Assembly: GCA_027577595.1 (NCBI GenBank)
Contig: JANBRJ010000082.1
Location: 1 to 64,000, forward strand
Direction of reading: 5' to 3'
Source of the DNA: Coemansia sp. RSA 487
Lineage: Eukaryota; Kickxellomycota; Kickxellomycetes; Kickxellales; Kickxellaceae
DNA: 64,000 bases
Below are positions 1 through 10,405 of the stretch, piece after piece. How positions within the stretch are numbered: position 1 is the first letter of the stretch; the number at the start of each line of letters is the position of its first letter. The notes under the pieces are model-generated. The model saw only the letters and a list, made by a program, of their open reading frames with translations. It was not told the DNA's origin and did not search any database. The translations under genes were made by a program, and so were the position numbers.

Positions 1-181
1 TGTCCACAACCAGTGGTTGCCCCAACCCATCTGTATGGAAATCAGCCCTGCATATGACAACACACTAGCGTGACACTAAGTGTTAAGATTTGTTGTGAAT
101 AAACTATAAAATATTGATAAATATACAATTTTGAAAAGTTTACTCGACACAGCTACTAAATTTCCTATATTGCAAACTTTT

Positions 182-439
182 CTAGCTTATATTACACGAC
201 GGTTTCCATTTACGTCTAGGTTTGCCGATCTGACTGTACCTTTGCAGAGGTATTCCGAGAACATCACTATCGTTTGAGGCTAATTTTTTTGGGTCAATTA
301 ATATTGTATCCGCAGAATGAATAGAATTCTTGTCACTTGAGCTTTTGAGAAAACCCTTGGTTTTTGGTTTTTTGGAAGTGGCCGACTTTATAGAGCTTCC
401 CGACGTGCTTGGTTTTCTTGAAACCTGTGAGTTGGGCAT
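182..439 (-). CDS. Small basic Ser/Thr-rich protein with CaaX-like C terminus
   Basis: The ORF encodes 85 aa starting MPNSQVSRKPSTSG. It is rich in Ser, Lys and Thr, has no membrane segment, and ends RRKWKPSCNIS, where CNIS fits a CaaX prenylation box preceded by a basic patch. A TATA box lies about 110 bp upstream of the ATG, which supports a real transcription unit. I do not recognise the family. A second small basic Ser/Thr-rich protein ending CNLL lies 730 bp away on the same strand. The CaaX reading would predict membrane attachment or a lipid-modified pheromone-like peptide, but this is inference from four residues. It could also be a spurious ORF. Confidence 0.45.
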   Translation of the reverse strand: MPNSQVSRKPSTSGSSIKSATSKKPKTKGFLKSSSDKNSIHSADTILIDPKKLASNDSDVLGIPLQRYSQIGKPRRKWKPSCNIS

Positions 440-550
440 TTTCTGGCAGAGGTAATAATGTAGAAATGACTGTTGTTTCTGCGGAAAGTAGAGAATAGTT
501 CTTGAGGAAAGAGTGAGCTGAATAATTGCTTCTGTGAATGGAAGATCTGT

Positions 551-561
551 ATATTTTTATA
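551..561 (-). promoter_or_regulatory. TATA box upstream of the 182-439 gene
   Basis: The minus-strand sequence TATAAAAATAT lies 112 bp upstream of the ATG at 439. It is the best core-promoter candidate for the small CaaX-like gene. Confidence 0.4.
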
Positions 562-1166
562 GGTATGCGTGCTTGACTGAGTTAACCAAGATTGGTAGTA
601 GTGCAAAATAGGCTGAAAGTTGGGATGCCTCAGAACTTCGGAAGCTTGCCAGTAAATTGCGGGTTTTCCTTTTCCACAACGTACCCACGTCATGAAGCTA
701 TTAGGCACATGCTTGTGAACGACTACATTTACATTATTTTCTATGTATTTTCCATACGCGCAGCATGATGTAAATGGTGAGAAGCAGACAAAGACTATAT
801 TTGTTCTTTGCATTACCTTTTAGGTGTTCGCATACTTTATCATTTGTATGTTGTAAAGTCTGTGCTTGAAAGCGGAAGTGCACAAGCATCCCCAGTCATG
901 GTGAACAAAAATGTACAGAAAAAGATTGCTTTTTGCATGGGATGCTAAAAGGTGACATACATAGAATAATAATTTAGGTTGTAAATGGAAAATGTACGAA
1001 CGTTTGAAGTGCATATCAGGTTGAGAAGACCGCATTCAAGTCCAGTGGATCTTAAAACTAAATTAGATTGACTTTTATTACATTCCCAATGGCGTATACA
1101 TCTACCTAAGCCGGCTGTTATATGCTATTTCTTATTTATTAACACCTGACAATTAATTAATCAAAT
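562..1166. other. Intergenic, no gene supported
   Basis: AT-rich sequence between the two small basic genes. Open frames here lack recognisable domains, and I see no RNA gene. Confidence 0.5.
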
Positions 1167-1406
1167 TTAAAGTAGGTTGCAGGGAAAGGATGTGCGATTG
1201 CGTCGAGTTTCTTGTTGACTTCCATTGGGTGTATTATCGGGCAACAAATCAGTCGTACTTGTGGATGAAGGTTTACTAACGGTTGTAACACTCGATTGTC
1301 TTCTCCTCAAAGAAAATCCGAAACTTGGGACAGTGCTTGACGTTGATGTTGTCAAAGATTTATTCATAATAAGAAATGATATAAACAAGTAACGTATATA
1401 TTTCAT
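1167..1406 (-). CDS. Small Ser/Thr-rich protein with CaaX-like C terminus
   Basis: The ORF is 79 aa from the first ATG, or 66 aa from an internal ATG at 1367 (MNKSLTTSTSS). The longer form begins with a short hydrophobic stretch (MKYIRYLFISFLI). The body is Ser/Thr/Arg-rich and ends RRNRTSFPCNLL. CNLL fits a CaaX box of the geranylgeranyl type, as CNIS in the neighbouring gene fits a farnesyl type. The two proteins share composition, small size and the basic-then-CNxX ending, but little other alignment. Family unknown. Confidence 0.4.
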   Translation of the reverse strand: MKYIRYLFISFLIMNKSLTTSTSSTVPSFGFSLRRRQSSVTTVSKPSSTSTTDLLPDNTPNGSQQETRRNRTSFPCNLL

Positions 1407-1959
1407 ATAAGGGGAGATATTAGTTTATAAATTACATGTCCACAACAAACATCAAAGTTTACATTTATACCAGGAATGTAGCATGTTTGATTTACAAATT
1501 AAAGAATTCGGAAATCCGCAAGATGACTTTAAAAGAATGTGCCTCTTTGTATAATGATGCTTTTGGAATCGGCGTTGCTTACATGCAAGCAATAAACATT
1601 AGTGTTAAACTGTCCTGATAAGAAATGCGGACAAAACAGCTATTAGGGGCACATGCCCTGCATTTCTTTGACCGTCAAGTTTAACGCCCAAAATTTTTTT
1701 AAATTTCGGCGGTCATTCTTTGCAAATTTAACTGAGGATGTATCTGACCCCCAAAAGCGCAACATTCACATAAAAATAAATGCACTAAACATCCTATTAA
1801 TTTGTAATGGATATTACAATTGTTTAATGAACGGTAATGCAAGGCGCTATGGTATTTACAAAGAATGGACAAGATGCGAAAGGGTACTGGTGTACATTTG
1901 GCAATGAATTGAATTACCTTGCAGAAGCAAACGCTGCCTAGAAGTTGTCGTAGAAGTCT
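1407..1959. other. Intergenic, no gene supported
   Basis: AT-rich gap holding the 3' flank of the transporter gene. Short plus-strand frames here show no domain or codon signal, and a short imperfect hairpin (GGGCA/TGCCC) lies near 1647-1660. Confidence 0.45.
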
Positions 1960-3186
1960 CTAGTGTGAAGACTGTCTGCTTACTTCAATGTGGATGTGCT
2001 CTTCATCGCTATATACTTCGTTTTGCAACTCGAGCTGGCTAATACTAGCAGGCTGTAAAAGCTCACCCGTCCATGCGTAGCGGATCGTGTTGAGCAAAAC
2101 ACAAAGCCATAGCAAAATGAGGGCAGAGATCACAATCGCCGATACGACCCGGAAGAACCGATAGCTCGTTATATTCCACAGCGAGTTGCTGCTTGACGCA
2201 AATGTGCCAATTGGGAATATGAATGCCCACCATCCCAAATTAAACGGCACCTTGCCTAGTATTCTTGTGTATATAACAGAGTATGTTGCCTGGAGAAGCC
2301 ACCATATCGCCATTGACCAGATAAGCAGCCCAAGGAAAAAACCAATGCAGTTCAAAACCTCTCCAAGGTATTTTATGTGTGGCAACGAGGCAGGAAAAAT
2401 GCGCAGCGACTGGCCGCCTAGAAGCTGAATACCGTATGAGGACTGGCCAAGTGGGCCAAGAGGGATAAAAACGCTAACTATAGCTTCTTTTGGAGGTAGC
2501 TTGAAAAATGTAAGGCGAAGCAGGTACACAACCGTGACCATCGTTGACAAACCAAGTCCCATCCCCCACAGCGAGTACGATACGACGATGATGGAGGTTG
2601 CAATGTCACCATCGTATAGGGTGCACACAATCGCGCCTGTCGATGCAGCGACAACGGTTGACACGATGGGAAGAATCATAGTGGCATTCACTTTCTCTAG
2701 TGTGTGCTCCTGGTGTGTGATAACAGCAAATGGGACAATAAAGAAGGTAAGAAGAGAGAGCGCTACGTTGACAGCCCAAAGGACAAGCGACAGCGTCGGA
2801 ACCCAGGGCGCGCCATATGGCGTGATCATGGTAACCAGGCTTATGATAAGTGTGCTCATTCCCATCGGAATTGCACCCAATGCCATACTCATCTGCGGAT
2901 GCAAGAGAATGCTGTAAAAGTCTCGGTATCGAATCAGTCTCCAGAGAAAGAGAACCGAAAACAGCGTAAAAAGAATCAGATTAAACAACGCAGTTGCCAT
3001 GGCCACGTATCTGAGCGGTGCGCATGGATATGGGAACTTGTACATTAGTATTCCTGTGATTCCAGTGCCCATGGTGACTGTAAACCATGCTGGTGTGAAT
3101 CCGCGTATTACGTCGCTGGTTTTCTCCAGTCTCTGCATTGGACGGTGGATGCGTCGCTTCTTTCGCGAGAGAACCCATTCTTCCAT
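1960..3186 (-). CDS. SSU1: SSU1/Mae1-type (TDT family) membrane transporter
   Basis: The 408 aa protein has about ten hydrophobic segments spread from residue 30 to 370, the layout of the tellurite-resistance/dicarboxylate transporter family. The first segment carries the hallmark FTPAWFTVTMGTG, which closely resembles fungal SSU1 sulfite efflux pumps. A later GPLGQSSYG and the WWAFIFPIGTFA segment also fit. Yeast SSU1 exports sulfite across the plasma membrane, and relatives (Mae1) carry malate, so the substrate here is inferred. The N terminus is basic and cytosolic, and the C terminus is acidic. The ATG at 3186 is the first in frame. No intron is needed and the length is typical. Confidence 0.85.
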   Translation of the reverse strand: MEEWVLSRKKRRIHRPMQRLEKTSDVIRGFTPAWFTVTMGTGITGILMYKFPYPCAPLRYVAMATALFNLILFTLFSVLFLWRLIRYRDFYSILLHPQMSMALGAIPMGMSTLIISLVTMITPYGAPWVPTLSLVLWAVNVALSLLTFFIVPFAVITHQEHTLEKVNATMILPIVSTVVAASTGAIVCTLYDGDIATSIIVVSYSLWGMGLGLSTMVTVVYLLRLTFFKLPPKEAIVSVFIPLGPLGQSSYGIQLLGGQSLRIFPASLPHIKYLGEVLNCIGFFLGLLIWSMAIWWLLQATYSVIYTRILGKVPFNLGWWAFIFPIGTFASSSNSLWNITSYRFFRVVSAIVISALILLWLCVLLNTIRYAWTGELLQPASISQLELQNEVYSDEEHIHIEVSRQSSH

Positions 3187-5063
3187 ATGAAATCGCTGTC
3201 TGATGAGAGATTAGCAGATACAAGGATCCTCAAGGTCGCTGTGGCTGGATCTCTTTAATGTAAAATATTGATTCACAAATCACGACATCTGGTTATTTAA
3301 ATACGAGATAAATAAAGGACTTGCAACGAAAGAAAACAACGATCTATAGCCATTTTCGATATATTCCAAGAAATATAGAGCCAAGCATCATTGGTTTTAA
3401 ATCTGATCTAGGTTCATATTTTTAAGACATCTCGCTTTTGTCGACTCAATGCTGGTGATCAGCGTCTAGAATCTGTCTCACATTTAGACGTTATAAAAAT
3501 TTTAAGCAGAGAAGGAAGGATATTGTGGTGCTTATTGGTCAGAAACATGCATATTTCAGGGCATTATTGTTGTGTGCACAGGGCATGATAAAGGTGAATA
3601 TGCAGTTCCGAATTCAAGGCAAAGCAAAAGAGAATCACAGGTGTAAATAAGAGTTCAGAAAGAGTGAATAGAAAGGTAAAATAAAGTCATAAAATTAGTA
3701 GTGTTGAAATAGACAAAAAATACTTACCGCACAGAGGGTGTTGTCATAGCAACGGCTTTCCAGTCAAAAGCCTGCTCGATGGTTTGGGTCCTCACTGCCG
3801 GGGTAAATATTAAAGGAACAAAAAGCCTCACAAAGACAAACAGCGTCCCCATGATCCACTAAAAAACTGGCCTATATTAACGCTCCGATATTTTGAAAAG
3901 TATACACCGCGTTTGAGGCTAAGAAGTGTTGAAACAAAACAAAATGGCACAGATTTCAAGCAGGGATGCTGATACTACTAAAACAATACATTCATTTGGG
4001 TTCTCCTGTTACTGCCATCCAGAGCAGTGCGCATGGCTGTTGTAAAATTGTAAATAGTGTCATAAAAGCAAGGAAGGGAAGGGGAATTGGTGTTGTGAAC
4101 AATGGCTAAATACAGGAAGCACACCGAGCGAGCCTGTGGATGTGTGGTAGAAACCAGCACCAAAAGAAAAAGAAGGAGAAAAGGCGAAATTTGAGGATAA
4201 AGAAACCATTGTATTTTGGAATGAAGGTCATTCTATTCCTTTTTGGTTTTTTTTTCTTCAGTTAGTTTTTGCTGAATAAATATATTCCAGTTTTTGTCAC
4301 CCTCTTGAAAGAGTATTTCGCATTGTCAATGGCAAAAGTATATTCGCTGGTACGTTTCTATGAATAACTGACTTTATAGCATTATTTGTCTGCCTCTCCT
4401 TCACTGTGTCATGTAGATCTATTGCTTGCACAGCATCATACACAAAGTATCGCTGTCTTCCAAATGTGCAAGAATATTTGCCACTGTTTTTTACAAGCAC
4501 TGGTCTTTGAACATTGTTTGTGTAAACTTATCTTTTACTTGTACTCTGTAGACTTTGTCAGATCCAAGCATCGTCAAAGTAACAGGATAAGTGAATGCTG
4601 CTTTCGAAAAAAAAACCAAAGCATCGATCAACACACAAGCTCAATCATCATTTTCATCACATTTACTCTTCAAGAAAGCGGCATTAGCCACACTAGCTCC
4701 TGACGAGTAGCATCGGTGGCGATGGTGTGCTGGCTAGAAAACTGATGATGGCCCAGTGCAGCGCAATAAATAGTAATTTTGATACATAGATTTCTATTCC
4801 AATAGTCTTTAATAGACCAAATAAAAAAAGAAACCTAAAACTATCGAGGAAGCATCATCGATTTTTGAAACGGGTTGCGTTGTGAATATGGCTTAAAGCG
4901 ATTACACATGATTAAAACCACATAAATAAATTATATGGTGCGTTAGAAAACCATAGAAATGGCGTAATTATATTACCACATAAAATATTCTTATAGTGAG
5001 AACAGCATTTTGAAGGGAAAAAATGAGAAAAGACATACATAAAAGGCGAGCGCTAAGAGAAGG
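3187..5063. other. Long AT-rich intergenic region with one possible hidden exon
   Basis: About 1.9 kb of AT-rich DNA between the transporter promoter and the 3' end of UTP14. One minus-strand stretch, 3728-3852, could be a first exon: it opens with an ATG, encodes 41 residues starting MGTLFVFVRLFVPLIFTP with a hydrophobic leader, and ends exactly at a strong GTAAGT donor. I could not find a convincing downstream exon. Nothing else is supportable. Confidence 0.3.
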
Positions 5064-8000
5064 TTACTGTCTCTTCTTTGATGGAATCGATAAAGGATCG
5101 ATGATGCGGCCAGCTTTAGTCAGGATCCGAGGCTTGATCATCTTTGAATATGACTTTGTCGTGTTCCATTCCTTACCCAAAGGCACTTGTAACGTCTCCT
5201 CATACTGGTCAGCGTTGTAGTAGGGGAACGGGACGTTGCTAGAGTAGTACTTGTTTGATGCTTTGAGCTGCTTCTGGCTAATGATGACAGATCCCATTTC
5301 GGCGTCTACGCGACTCCTCTTTTCGATCCCAGATCCCGCGGGTGCCTTGCGGATGATTTTGTTCTTTGATGCAATACCTGTGCCACCCCAGTTGCCCCAG
5401 CCGGGAAGAGTCAGATCCTGGTCCTTTGGCGCCTCCTCATCCATGACAGCATCCTTTTCGGCAGCAAACTCAGCCTCGACAATGTCATCTTCTGCAAATG
5501 CCTGCTCGACGAGCTCGCGCTGCGTAAACGCATTCGGGTTAACCAGGCGCTTCTTTGCCTCGGCGCCTTTGTTGACTGACTCCAGTTTGATACCGTCGTC
5601 AGATTCGTCTGCACTATCGTCCTGCACGTGCGGCTGATCGATGCTGAGCGTCTTGTTCACATCGACAAGAATGCTGTCTTCGGGGCGCACACCGCGTGCA
5701 GAGCTGCTTATGCGCTTCTCGCGCAGCTTGACCGACAGCTTGTCGATCCGTGTGCTGTCCTTTGAAAGACTGCTTGATTTACCACCGCGCTGGGCTAGGC
5801 CCACATCTGCTCCTTCGCAAATCCAGGGGTTGTCCATTCCTGGCTCATTCTGCGTGTCATTTGATTTTCTGTGAGTGCTCGCTGGCGTGGAGCGCTTCTC
5901 CTCGACAGACATCGGTCCTTCGAGACGCGCGCGGTGGCCACTTGCCGAAGCAACTTGCCCGATTTGCCCAGCAGCGTTGAGCCTGACGCGCTTGGTGGAT
6001 GACTCACCGTCATCGTCCCCTTCGCTATTATCACCGTTGACCTTGGTATCGTTCTCCCGCTTCTTCAGTCCACCGCCAAACGACTTGCGGCCAGAGGAAG
6101 TGTCAGCACCGCCTGAAGCAGAGCCCTTGGCAGGTTTCTTGAGTCTAATGAGGTTTCCTTCATCGTCGATGTCAGCATCCAACGAGTCAAACTCGTCACG
6201 CATCATCTGTGCGTCCTGCAAGGTCTGCTCGCGCTTGCGCTCCATTGCGTTGCGCATAAACTTCATGTCGAACAGCGACTTGTGTGGAGCGTCTTCCGGC
6301 AACTCATCCTGTAGGCCGTCCATCTCTGCTGCAATCTTTCTCGAAGCGCGGTCCTTGACTGCAGAGAACGAGTCGTCGTCATCATCAGAGCCCATAGCTC
6401 CGTCTTGGCCATTGGCGCTGGCTTTGCCAGCCTCATAGTCCGACAGCTCCTCGTCCGACCCAAGACCGTAGATCTTGCGCTTAAGTGAGTCGTGCTGATC
6501 TAATTGATCGCGCAAGGCCTGCTGAGTGTCAGCGTCGCCATGGCTGCGCTTGGACATTTCCCTAGCCCACTTGCTGGTATTCTTGTGTCTCAGCGTCATG
6601 CGCTCCTCGGCACGACTCATGGCCATCTTATCGACAACCATGGCGTACATCTCTGGATCCTCTTCCTTGAGCTTCTCCATTGCTTTGTCCTGCGCGCGCA
6701 CCTTGTCCTTCTTCAAAATGCGGCGGTACGCTTTGCTCTTGATCTTGGCCATGCGCTTAGCCTTTTGCTCGCTGCGGAACATGAGCTCGCGCATCATACG
6801 TAGTTCGCGCTGGCGGCTGCGGATCTCCTCGGGCGTCAGCTTCTTGAGCTCGAGCTCCTCGTACTGGCGTTGTTGCTCGTCAGTCATACCACTTTGCTCC
6901 AGAACGCTCTGGATCTGTTGCTCCATCTCGTTGCTTGGGCCTGATTCCTGCGCAAGCGTTCCACTGGTAGGCACCACTTTTCCGGGTGCGTTCATCGGGA
7001 ACGAGAGGTGCTCTGCGTTGCGGTTGGCATCAACTGTGGGCTGCCATTCGGATATTTCCTTTTTGGTTTGCGTGTACGCCACTGTGCGGTCCATCTGGTC
7101 TTGCATCCGCTTGGGGATCGGCGCAGCAACAACACCGGACCCTGCCTTCTTCGCAGCATTCTCCATAACACGCACTTTGTCGCGAAGCGCACGCATTTCG
7201 CGGGCGCTTTTTTCTTCACCATCCTTGTGACTTCCTGCGGACGCGTCTCCAAAGGAGCCGAGAAGATCGCTGATCCCAAGCGATATACCTTTGTTGCTCA
7301 GCCCAGTCCCCACAGCATGCTCGTCTTCGACAAACCCACCACCCGCCTCGTTAATAAAGTGGCGCTTTGGCGCCCGTGCGCTGATTGACGACACAAAGTT
7401 GCCTAGCTTGGACAGTCGCTCGATATCGTCCTCGTTTTCGTCCTCGGAGGATTCTTCGGACCCGGAATCCATGCCCTTGAATGCATCACTGTCCTCGGAT
7501 TCGCCTGCATCTAAGTCAGAGCCGCCATCTATGTCCCCAAGACCAAGTTTAATGGCACCTGCAGACGCCCTACCAATGCTTGCTCTAGACAGACGCTCCG
7601 TACGTGCAGCTCCGCTATTCGTATCCTTTGCATCGTCGCCTGAATCGCTAGCGTCAAGCATCTCTGACAAATCAACTATGTTTTCATCGTCGTCCTCCTC
7701 CTCGTCGTCGTCCTCCTCATCTTCCTCTTGCATACTTGCATCCTCTTCGCCATCAAGCCGCATTGCCCGCTGGCTCTTATCGGTCCCACGATTAGCACCC
7801 CCTGCTGTGCCTGAGGTGAAGCCAAGCTTGTATCCACCGAACCGCTCCTCATCGCTCTCGTCAAACGCATCGTCGCTCTCAATCTCCTCATCGTCCTCAG
7901 GATCGATGTTTTCGACCTCGTAGTCGCGCACAGCAACGTTCTCCAAGTTCGACCGTCTTTCAACTCGCTTGTCTTCTAGTTCGTTGTCACTGGCATCGTA

Positions 8001-8138
8001 TACATCGTACATGTCAATGGCTTCGCCTTTGCCTTTGCCTTTACCTTTGGCTGTTGCACTGTTGCGCCGCTTGTTCGGCTTGGATCCCCCTGTGCGTGGC
8101 GTTGTTGCCTTTGACGCTACCCTCCGTTGGTTTCCCAT
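5064..8138 (-). CDS. UTP14: UTP14, U3 snoRNP / SSU processome protein
   Basis: The 1024 aa protein acts in the nucleolus in 18S rRNA processing. In yeast UTP14 activates the helicase DHR1. The N-terminal segment ENIDPEDDEEIESDDAFDE is the family signature, followed by long acidic tracts (EEDEEDDDEEEDDDE) and a basic helical middle part with KSKAYRRILKK near residue 470. The conserved C terminus VPFPYYNADQYEETL...PLGKEWNTTKSY closes the domain. Length fits fungal UTP14. It is a single exon, and the ATG at 8138 is the first in frame. Large frames on the opposite strand are composition shadows. A 7-bp tandem repeat lies in its leader. Confidence 0.93.
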   Translation of the reverse strand: MGNQRRVASKATTPRTGGSKPNKRRNSATAKGKGKGKGEAIDMYDVYDASDNELEDKRVERRSNLENVAVRDYEVENIDPEDDEEIESDDAFDESDEERFGGYKLGFTSGTAGGANRGTDKSQRAMRLDGEEDASMQEEDEEDDDEEEDDDENIVDLSEMLDASDSGDDAKDTNSGAARTERLSRASIGRASAGAIKLGLGDIDGGSDLDAGESEDSDAFKGMDSGSEESSEDENEDDIERLSKLGNFVSSISARAPKRHFINEAGGGFVEDEHAVGTGLSNKGISLGISDLLGSFGDASAGSHKDGEEKSAREMRALRDKVRVMENAAKKAGSGVVAAPIPKRMQDQMDRTVAYTQTKKEISEWQPTVDANRNAEHLSFPMNAPGKVVPTSGTLAQESGPSNEMEQQIQSVLEQSGMTDEQQRQYEELELKKLTPEEIRSRQRELRMMRELMFRSEQKAKRMAKIKSKAYRRILKKDKVRAQDKAMEKLKEEDPEMYAMVVDKMAMSRAEERMTLRHKNTSKWAREMSKRSHGDADTQQALRDQLDQHDSLKRKIYGLGSDEELSDYEAGKASANGQDGAMGSDDDDDSFSAVKDRASRKIAAEMDGLQDELPEDAPHKSLFDMKFMRNAMERKREQTLQDAQMMRDEFDSLDADIDDEGNLIRLKKPAKGSASGGADTSSGRKSFGGGLKKRENDTKVNGDNSEGDDDGESSTKRVRLNAAGQIGQVASASGHRARLEGPMSVEEKRSTPASTHRKSNDTQNEPGMDNPWICEGADVGLAQRGGKSSSLSKDSTRIDKLSVKLREKRISSSARGVRPEDSILVDVNKTLSIDQPHVQDDSADESDDGIKLESVNKGAEAKKRLVNPNAFTQRELVEQAFAEDDIVEAEFAAEKDAVMDEEAPKDQDLTLPGWGNWGGTGIASKNKIIRKAPAGSGIEKRSRVDAEMGSVIISQKQLKASNKYYSSNVPFPYYNADQYEETLQVPLGKEWNTTKSYSKMIKPRILTKAGRIIDPLSIPSKKRQ

Positions 8139-8178
8139 GTTGTAGTGTTCTTGAAAAGACCCACGCTTCCGCTCAAGA

Positions 8179-8216
8179 GTGCTATGTGCTATGTGATATG
8201 TGCTATGTGCTATGTG
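8179..8216. repeat. 7-bp tandem repeat (GTGCTAT, about 5 copies)
   Basis: GTGCTAT is repeated in tandem, the third copy reading GTGATAT, and a partial sixth copy follows. The array lies 40-80 bp upstream of the UTP14 start codon, so probably in its leader or core promoter. Confidence 0.85.
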
Positions 8217-8458
8217 GTTGCAATACTATAAAATAAAAGTATAGTCGAGGAATAGAAAGGTCCAACTGAGAGTGAAGAAAAAAGGAAAAGGAACACACTA
8301 AACAGGGCTTTGAAGCAGGCAAGTTTTTTTTTTGAACAAATAAATTTTCAATCCAAAACCTTGATACCACTGTTAATCCATAGATCAAATCACCGCATAC
8401 TCTACGCAAAATGCAAAGATTGAAAAAAAAAGATAATAGCTTCAAATCTTTATGAAAA

Positions 8459-10124
8459 TTACTCGATCTGCATTGCCGTGGATGACGAGCCATGAGGCTT
8501 GCTGCTACTAGCACTTGCACGCGATTGCGTAGTGGTACTGGCGTGGGTAGACGGTTTGGAGACAAGATAGCTGGTCAGACTGTCGCCCATGCTCTGGATC
8601 GACGAGATCGCGCTTGGCTGAAGATCAATGTGCGGCGCCGACTCCGCCAGCAAGCCCTCAATTGGCATGTAGAGGTTTGAGAACTCGGGCTTCGGATCCT
8701 CGGCCATGTCCCCCGTATACGAGTAGTTGTACACCTGCTCATGCAAGTACCAGAGCCCCGAACGCGTGCGGGTCTTTTGTTCTGCCATGAGTTTTGCAAG
8801 ATCCTGGTCATTTGTTTGGGCCGACTCGGCTTTATCGAGGGCAATGAGCTCCGCAGATATATCGTAGCTGCGTTCGTCGTTGACCTTCATCGATATCGTG
8901 CCACGGATGGTCTGGCCAGCATTGACAGCAAGCGGCTGCTTCAGCAGCAAACGCACCTGCTGCCAGTGGGTAGGCGGCGAGTACGGCGACGTCGACATAA
9001 GCGTTGGGTATGCGACGGTCTCTGGATGCTGCGCCGATTCGCGCGCATGGAAGGTAAGGTCGAACCAGCCAGCCACGCCGTGCATTATCCCGGTGTACCT
9101 GACATCCCAGCTGATCGGGATGACAAACTCTTTGAGATCGTCCATGGAAACCGAGTGAAAATCCACCAGGTGCTCGACAGAGTACCCCATCAGCGACGCT
9201 GGGCTGAAACAGCCGACGACGGGTGCTCTAAAGTACTCGTCGAACGCAGTTGCAAAATACGGATTCAGATCAACGCCATAAAAGCCCTTCTGCTGCCAGA
9301 ACCGGGCCTTGGTGATAGTTTCGTTCCAAAGCGTTGCGTCGGACAAGGGCGCCAGGTGGATGATCCCTGACGACGGCATCATTGCGCCTCCGGGGCGAAG
9401 GAACTTGTCACGGGCGTATATGTACGACTCTAGCATGCGCTCGTGAACAAGCAGGACGCCAATCGGCTCTGATATAATCACATCAACTTTTGGAATCTCT
9501 GCCAGCAGCCGAGGCTCTTCGATCTTTTCGTTGATCACAGTGATACGATCGGCCAGAAACGCATTGCGTGCCTCTAAACCCTCGGGCGTCTTGGCTGCAT
9601 CGAGAATTATCTTCATCTTCTTGGCCATGCCAGATGCCTCGACTGCGTAGATGTGCTTGGCTTCTGCCTGGGCTGCAAAGAACGCAAGGATCCCGGATCC
9701 CGAGCCAACATCCATGACCAGCCTGTCGCGAAAGAGCGTCTTCTTATTTCCGACAATCGCTGAGCGGTACGACGATGTCCTTATGTAATCCTGAAGCATG
9801 TTTTGCTACATACAGACAATATACGGAACGGAATCAACAAACATAGGAATGGATAGAGACATTTTTCTCTTTATCCGTTTTTTTTGCTTTGAGGCAATCG
9901 TTCATGTCGAACCGCCAAAAGACCGATTCAACAAGGTTTTTGTTGCTAGGCGAAGTTTTTGAGGAAATGAATGAAAGTAAAAAAGTTACCTGATGCTGGA
10001 GCTGCGCGTAGTACTGAAAGTAGCTGGGGTCCCGGTGGAGCACCTCATCGTCCTCGCGCTGTGCATTCTTTTCAAGAGCAGCACTGTCTTTACCGTGTCC
10101 GATTGAGCTAGACTCGTTGTTCAT
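8459..10124 (-). CDS. CARM1: CARM1/PRMT4-type protein arginine methyltransferase (2 exons)
   Basis: Exon 1 is 9990-10124 (45 codons, ending QLQHQ at a GTAACT donor) and exon 2 is 8459-9805, opening QNMLQDYIRT after a TAG acceptor. The phase-0 intron is 184 bp. The join rebuilds the CARM1 pattern YFQxYxxLxxQQNMLQDYxRT, so the splice is well supported. Total about 493 aa. Motif I VMDVGSGSGILAFFAAQA is at residues 73-92. The double-E loop reads SEPIGVLLVHERMLES (Glu158, Glu167), where most PRMTs have SEPMGYMLFNE. The THW loop (PPTHWQQVRL) is present. It transfers methyl from SAM to arginine in nuclear proteins. The C-terminal tail is Ser-rich and disordered. A CARM1-type (rather than PRMT1-type) enzyme is unusual for a fungus. 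Confidence 0.9.
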
Positions 10125-10405
10125 TTTGTGCTATTGTTGTTGTTTTCCCTCTAAAAATATAATGGCTCTGCTTCTATACGAGTTTACGGAATTGAGCTAG
10201 AACAGCTAGGAGATATAATGTGAAAACAAGGGTGTAAAAAGAAATCTATACAGTCCTTTGCTTTCGATAAAAACAGAGAAGCAAGTAGAGAGGAGGAGGG
10301 GAGGAGAAAGCGAAGGAGCCAGCTGCTGAAGAAAAACAGTGCTTTGTTTATATTCCGCTTAGAAATCAGCCAAAGCTTTTAACAAACGAAAAAAACGAAT
10401 CAGAG

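Noticed and set aside
7670-7930. Repetitive TCCTCG-rich tract
   Set aside because: It encodes the acidic tract of UTP14 and is not a separate repeat or array.
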